A stretch of DNA of 64,000 nt, from assembly GCA_017311185.1 (NCBI GenBank), contig JAESUZ010002694.1:868001-932000 (forward strand). Direction: 5' to 3'. Under the pieces are notes generated by a model. That model worked only from the letters and a program-made list of their open reading frames with translations. It was not told the DNA's origin and made no database searches. Position numbers and translations under genes: made by a program. Below are positions 59,621 through 64,000 of this stretch, piece after piece; the first letter of the stretch is position 1; every line of letters starts with the position of its first letter. This stretch comes from Proteles cristata cristata (taxonomy: Eukaryota > Chordata > Mammalia > Carnivora > Hyaenidae).

Positions 59621-61343
59621 TTTCAGAGTATCACAAATGAAAACCAGCTTTTTATTTTGGGAAAGTCACCCTTGACTGAAAAAGCTGAGGCATTGTCCGA
59701 GGCAAGTAGCTATGAACTAGGTGACATGAATATAAAATCTTTAATGGCACGTCAGTACTACATGTTAAAGACCCAAGATCACTGGACATTTAGCTCTTGC
59801 CTCTTCTTTCTGTAATCTATATTCAGTCAGTATGACCATTTAAAGAAGAAGAATGGGAAAAGAGAAAAGTGTAATTTTTAATCCGAAGTTTACCATGTTT
59901 ATCTTTTAACTTGGAGTGACATTTAGAGCATTTTCTTTATAATCATAAATCCGTTCAGTCGTTTCATTGTTTTTTTATTGCAAAAATCAAGACATCAGTA
60001 AAATAGCATTCCCTTGAACACAGAATGGGCATTATGAGAGTTTATTTCCAAGGTTAAATCAATATGTCTTTGGCAAGACAGTGAGAGATGACCAATTAAA
60101 GATTTTCCACCAAAATATATTTGTCTTCAGTGAAATTAATGGCACAAGTTATAAACTTGCAAAGGCGTGAAGTCATGTAGCTGTCTAAATGTATATTAAA
60201 GAAAACATGTTCTATTTCAGTATCTTAGGTCTTCATGATAAATCATCTGTAAACGTAAGGCCTAAATCCCCTCATAAAAAGACACCTTTCCTTTTCCCTT
60301 GAGGTGCAGAGGTGTTACCCTTGTTCTGTTGTGGGATGTTCTTTTTCATGTAACCGCCCCTGTTATCACATTTTAGACCCCGCAGGAGTGTGTTAATTAT
60401 CTTGAGGCGACCCAGTGGCCCAGTAACTTCAGAGCACAGTGCCGGTGGAGACCTGTTGCAGTCCAGGTTGAAAACATTGCATTAACTTGTTCAGTCTCTT
60501 GACATCTTCTCAAACAGAAAGATAAACCTGGAGAGAAAACAGTCTTGTTCCAACTGAGTTAACTATTCCAAAATAAATAATATCCACCCCTGGCTGACCA
60601 TTTGTGCTTGTATAGAAAAAGTAATTAATGAGATGTATTCTCCAAGGCTATTAATTATGTACTAACAAGAATGCTTTTTAGATACTGTTTCCCTGAGTGC
60701 AGGAAACCTGGGTCATCGAGGCCACCTAATGAGCATCTGCCACTGCAGAGAACTTTCAGATTTCAGGCAAAAGTTGGAAAAAGTTGTTGCAACGGTGGGA
60801 CGGTAAGACCCAGTTCTGTCGTCGGTCAGGATAGGTCAACCGGTACAGGACTTGAAGATAGGTGTGTTGTGATTGATGGTCAAATTCACTCCTCTTTTCT
60901 TAGACTTTGGTGGTTCACGGAATGACTGTCACAGACACGAAGTTCTGCGGAGAATGCACGTAAGAAAGATAAGAGAGTAGGGGGGGATGCTTTGGAAAGA
61001 GTAGAGGCATTGAGCAGGGAGCAGGGGAGGGGGGCACAAAAGTATCAAGCAGAAGGAGGTGAAGCAAATGAAATGATTCCGCCGGCCAGATAGAACACCC
61101 CTACATTGTGCCAGTCAATTGAGCCATTAGGATTTCAGCAGTTTCCACTCACTTCAAATAAATTCTACAATAGAGGAAAATAAGAAGATGCATAATAATT
61201 ATCACTTGATAGTCTAATGACAATGAGACATCTATACCAAAAAAGCAATAGATGTCATCATGTTTATACAGCTGTGAACAAAATCAGTGACTAATATAGG
61301 TAAGTGCTTGTTAATTGAAAGCGAACCAATTAAGGATGTCATC
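59621..61343. other. Repeat-free intron block, candidate conserved region
   Basis: About 1.7 kb without recognised repeats. It includes AATTAAAGATTTTCC, TTAATTATCTTGAG and TTAATTATG motifs and mid-GC patches (60340-60480 and 60690-60960). Conservation cannot be judged here. Confidence 0.35.
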
Positions 61344-61356
61344 AAAGCATTTAATT

Positions 61357-61594
61357 ACTGGGTCACCTGGGTGGCTCAGTCGGTTAAGCATCCAAATTTG
61401 GCTCAGGTCATCATCTTGCTCTCACAGTCCATGAATTCCAGCCCCGCTTAGGGCCCTGTGTTGACAGCTCAGCCTGGAGCCTGCTTCAGATTTTGTGTGT
61501 GTGTCTCTCTCTCTCTCTCTGCCCCTCTCCCATTTGCTCCCTCTCTCTCAAAATAAATAAATAAATAAACAAGCAAACATTAAAACATTTTCAA
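61357..61594 (+). mobile_element. Carnivore SINE
   Basis: GGTCACCTGGGTGGCTCAGT to an (AAAT)n tail. The perfect 13-bp duplication AAAGCATTTAATT lies at 61344-61356 and 61595-61607. Confidence 0.94.
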
Positions 61595-61607
61595 AAAGCA
61601 TTTAATT

Positions 61608-64000
61608 CCTTAAAATTGCTAGTGGGGAAGGTGGTTCTAAAATGAATTTCTTTAAAAACATACACAATAGGAACTACTAAATAATGATCTTATACTTCCT
61701 TAAGCCTTCTGAAACGAGGAAAATATGAATATTCTGAAACCTTTGCTTTTAAAAATGTATTCATTTTGGAATGTAGCTGAGAAATTAGATAATGATAGTC
61801 TCTTTAAGTTTAATTAAAATTAAATATGTTTTTCATTGTTCACATTGTTCTTGTAGGACTCACTTCAACATTTGAAAATAGAGAATTGTATTTTCCATCT
61901 GTACTGAGCATCTGTTCTTATCTTTAAGACTAAAGAATACTTTAGGTTAAGAACCAGACAGCAACAGTAAAGAAATGAATAATTTTGTAACTGAACAAGC
62001 ATACGTCATGCATATGATATACACATCACAGTGAGTTTTTTTTTTTAATTTTCTTCACTGTTGAAAGGAAAAACTAAATTCAAGAAATGAAATGAGTTGA
62101 TGTAAGCATATATTTTACAAAGAGTTCAAAATGGCTTAACATATTCCCTATCTTTTGTTGCAATATACTTGCTCACACACAGGAGATAATGATATTTTCA
62201 TTTTACAATTGTAGATATACAAGCAAAGACATTTGACTTGTCCAAGGTCAGGATTCAAAAGGAGAGTCTAGATTTCTGACCCTAAGAATTAGTGAAAAGA
62301 GGCACCAAATATTGATGTATGAGTATAGTTTAAGTTAGATGGATCCACCGAGCTCCGGTTGATTTCTTTTTGCAAGCCAAGTAAGACTTAATGAGCAATA
62401 GCATGTGGCTTAGTAAGCTTATAAAATGTATTGGCAAATTGAAAACAAATCATTAAAAATTTGAAAAAATATAGTCTGCTTATTAAAATGAATGTTTCTT
62501 ATGAATAAAAGTTTTCTTTTTCTAGACCAGTCAAATGCAATCTAAAAAAGTATGACAAAAATGAATTTTCAGTCAGAACCCTGGAAAGAAGTCAAGAAAA
62601 ATTTTCAGCCTTGCCCAGACATAACTGCATAATGAATCAGTTTTAACATATGATCCACACGTATTTCAGAATTAGATTGCCAACTCATAAAGTTGCCAGG
62701 TTTTCCTGGTTAATGGGTAGATACCTAAGTTTGGACCTAATTTTATCCAAGCAGAAAGTATTGTTTTAGAAACAACGCACAAATTTAAATAAGACTGCTT
62801 CAGAATTTACCCCAAATAGATGATCTAGTCAATCTGATCATCACAGCCAATAAGATGATCTGTGAGTTTGTTACAATGTCTCTTTTGCTGTGGCTCTTGT
62901 ATTTAATTTTCTTGGGAGCTGAAATGCTCAGCCATATGTGGCCTTGGCTCCGATTTCCTAAACTTAAGTTACAAATACTAGCTACTGCATGCAGTATCTT
63001 ATGAATAAGGAGAAGCTTTATTGTAAAAGCCAAAATAAAAAACTTGAAACTCAAAGTTTGTCTTTACCCAATCTTCAAAGCATATTTATATATTTGTCTC
63101 TAATCCATTTGACTGTAGAATCAGATATTCCTTTAGAAATACACACTCACCTCGAATTTTTAAAATATTTAACTAATGTAAACTGCTAAAATACACAAAG
63201 ATTTGCATTTTTGGATATGTAATATATTTAAAATTGTATCATAACTTGATAATGTTTTATTTTATGTGAATTTCTCCACATATGTAAGTATTTTTGAGAC
63301 AATTTAAATGAATTCACGTTATTTTATATTATGAACAGTACATTATTTAAACTTCCCCCACTTTTTGCACATTAACATATTTTCCAATCTTGGTTTATGA
63401 AACTTTGTTCTCATCTCTGTTAATGTTTGTCAATGTATTCCTTAACAGGGAATATACTGTCTGAAAGGCTCTGAAGCATTTTACGACTCTTGTTAACTCT
63501 CGCTAGTTTACTTTTCTTTCAGAGAGTTCATACGAGTTTGTGCTTCTACCTGTAGGTTAAGCAACATGGCAAGATCTTTGGGGCATTATTCAATATTTTA
63601 TAAGTAAGAATAATAGTAATAATAAACCTTTCACAATTTTATAACTGGAATGCTATCTCAGTGTCATTTTAATTTGTTTGACACCCACTAAAATCTAACA
63701 GTTCTTTATAGGTTTATTAATTAATTATATCTGCATTTTTAAAACTTGTCTGCTCATATATTTGCCTTTATTGATTTGGAAGAATTCTATACGTTTGGAA
63801 CATATCATTGTATTTTTTGATCCATTTTAGCAGCTACCAATAGCTTAACATTTGTAATTTGCAATTCGCTAAACATTTTTCTGTACAAGTCTTAAATGTT
63901 AGGTAGTCAAAGCTATGAATATTTCTTTATGATTTCTTTTGTTTTTTGTATAGAAAGGCCCCTCCCATCTAGCAATAAATTAAACATTCACTTATATTTT
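61608..64000. other. AT-rich intron to the window end
   Basis: A probable antisense MIR fragment at 62165-62290 (TTCATTTTACAATTGTAGAT, TTGACTTGTCCAAGGTCAGG) is the only repeat recognised. No splice acceptor followed by PTPRZ1 exon 2 coding sequence was seen. Confidence 0.45.

Overview
The window is mammalian nuclear DNA from a carnivore, most probably a cat-family species. It carries about thirty copies of the tRNA-Lys-derived carnivore SINE (SINEC). Many of these have the felid form: a young tRNA-like head, a CT-rich body and an AAATAAATAAA-type tail. It also holds three 5'-truncated carnivore L1 copies and an older background of L2, MIR, MER5, Tigger/MER2 and LTR remnants. The species cannot be fixed from the sequence.

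The only protein-coding sequence I can support is 58 bp at 13305-13362 on the + strand. It encodes the signal-peptide start of PTPRZ1 (receptor-type tyrosine phosphatase zeta) and ends at a GTGAGT splice donor. This first exon lies in a CpG island (about 12.75-13.68 kb) with GC boxes, three upstream inverted CCAAT motifs and no obvious TATA box. Positions 1 to about 12.3 kb are 5' intergenic flank. From 13363 to the end (more than 50.6 kb) the window is PTPRZ1 intron 1. Exon 2 was not seen, so none of the carbonic-anhydrase-like, fibronectin, proteoglycan or phosphatase parts of the protein are present.

Layout: 0-12 kb is flank with SINEs, an antisense LTR remnant, a Tigger/MER2 element carrying seven telomeric repeats (4563-4604) and a palindromic MITE-like remnant (9242-9482). 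The promoter and exon 1 follow at 12.3-13.7 kb. From 14.8 to 25 kb the intron has scattered repeats, including a MER5A split by an LTR. From 25.8 to 29.3 kb it is mostly repeat-free. From 29.4 to 35.6 kb it is dense in repeats, with an inverted SINE pair, a truncated L1 and a long L2. From 36 to 46 kb it is sparse. From 49 to 58.7 kb it is repeat-dense again, with L1 fragments and young SINEs. From 59.6 to 64 kb it is mostly unique and AT-rich.

I found no operon, CRISPR array, RNA gene or undescribed gene system. The points most worth a second look are the telomeric tract inside a DNA transposon, the 36-bp inverted repeat joining two SINEs at about 30.0-30.4 kb, and the set of young SINEs usable as felid phylogenetic markers. 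Repeat family names come from memory of consensus sequences; no search was run.
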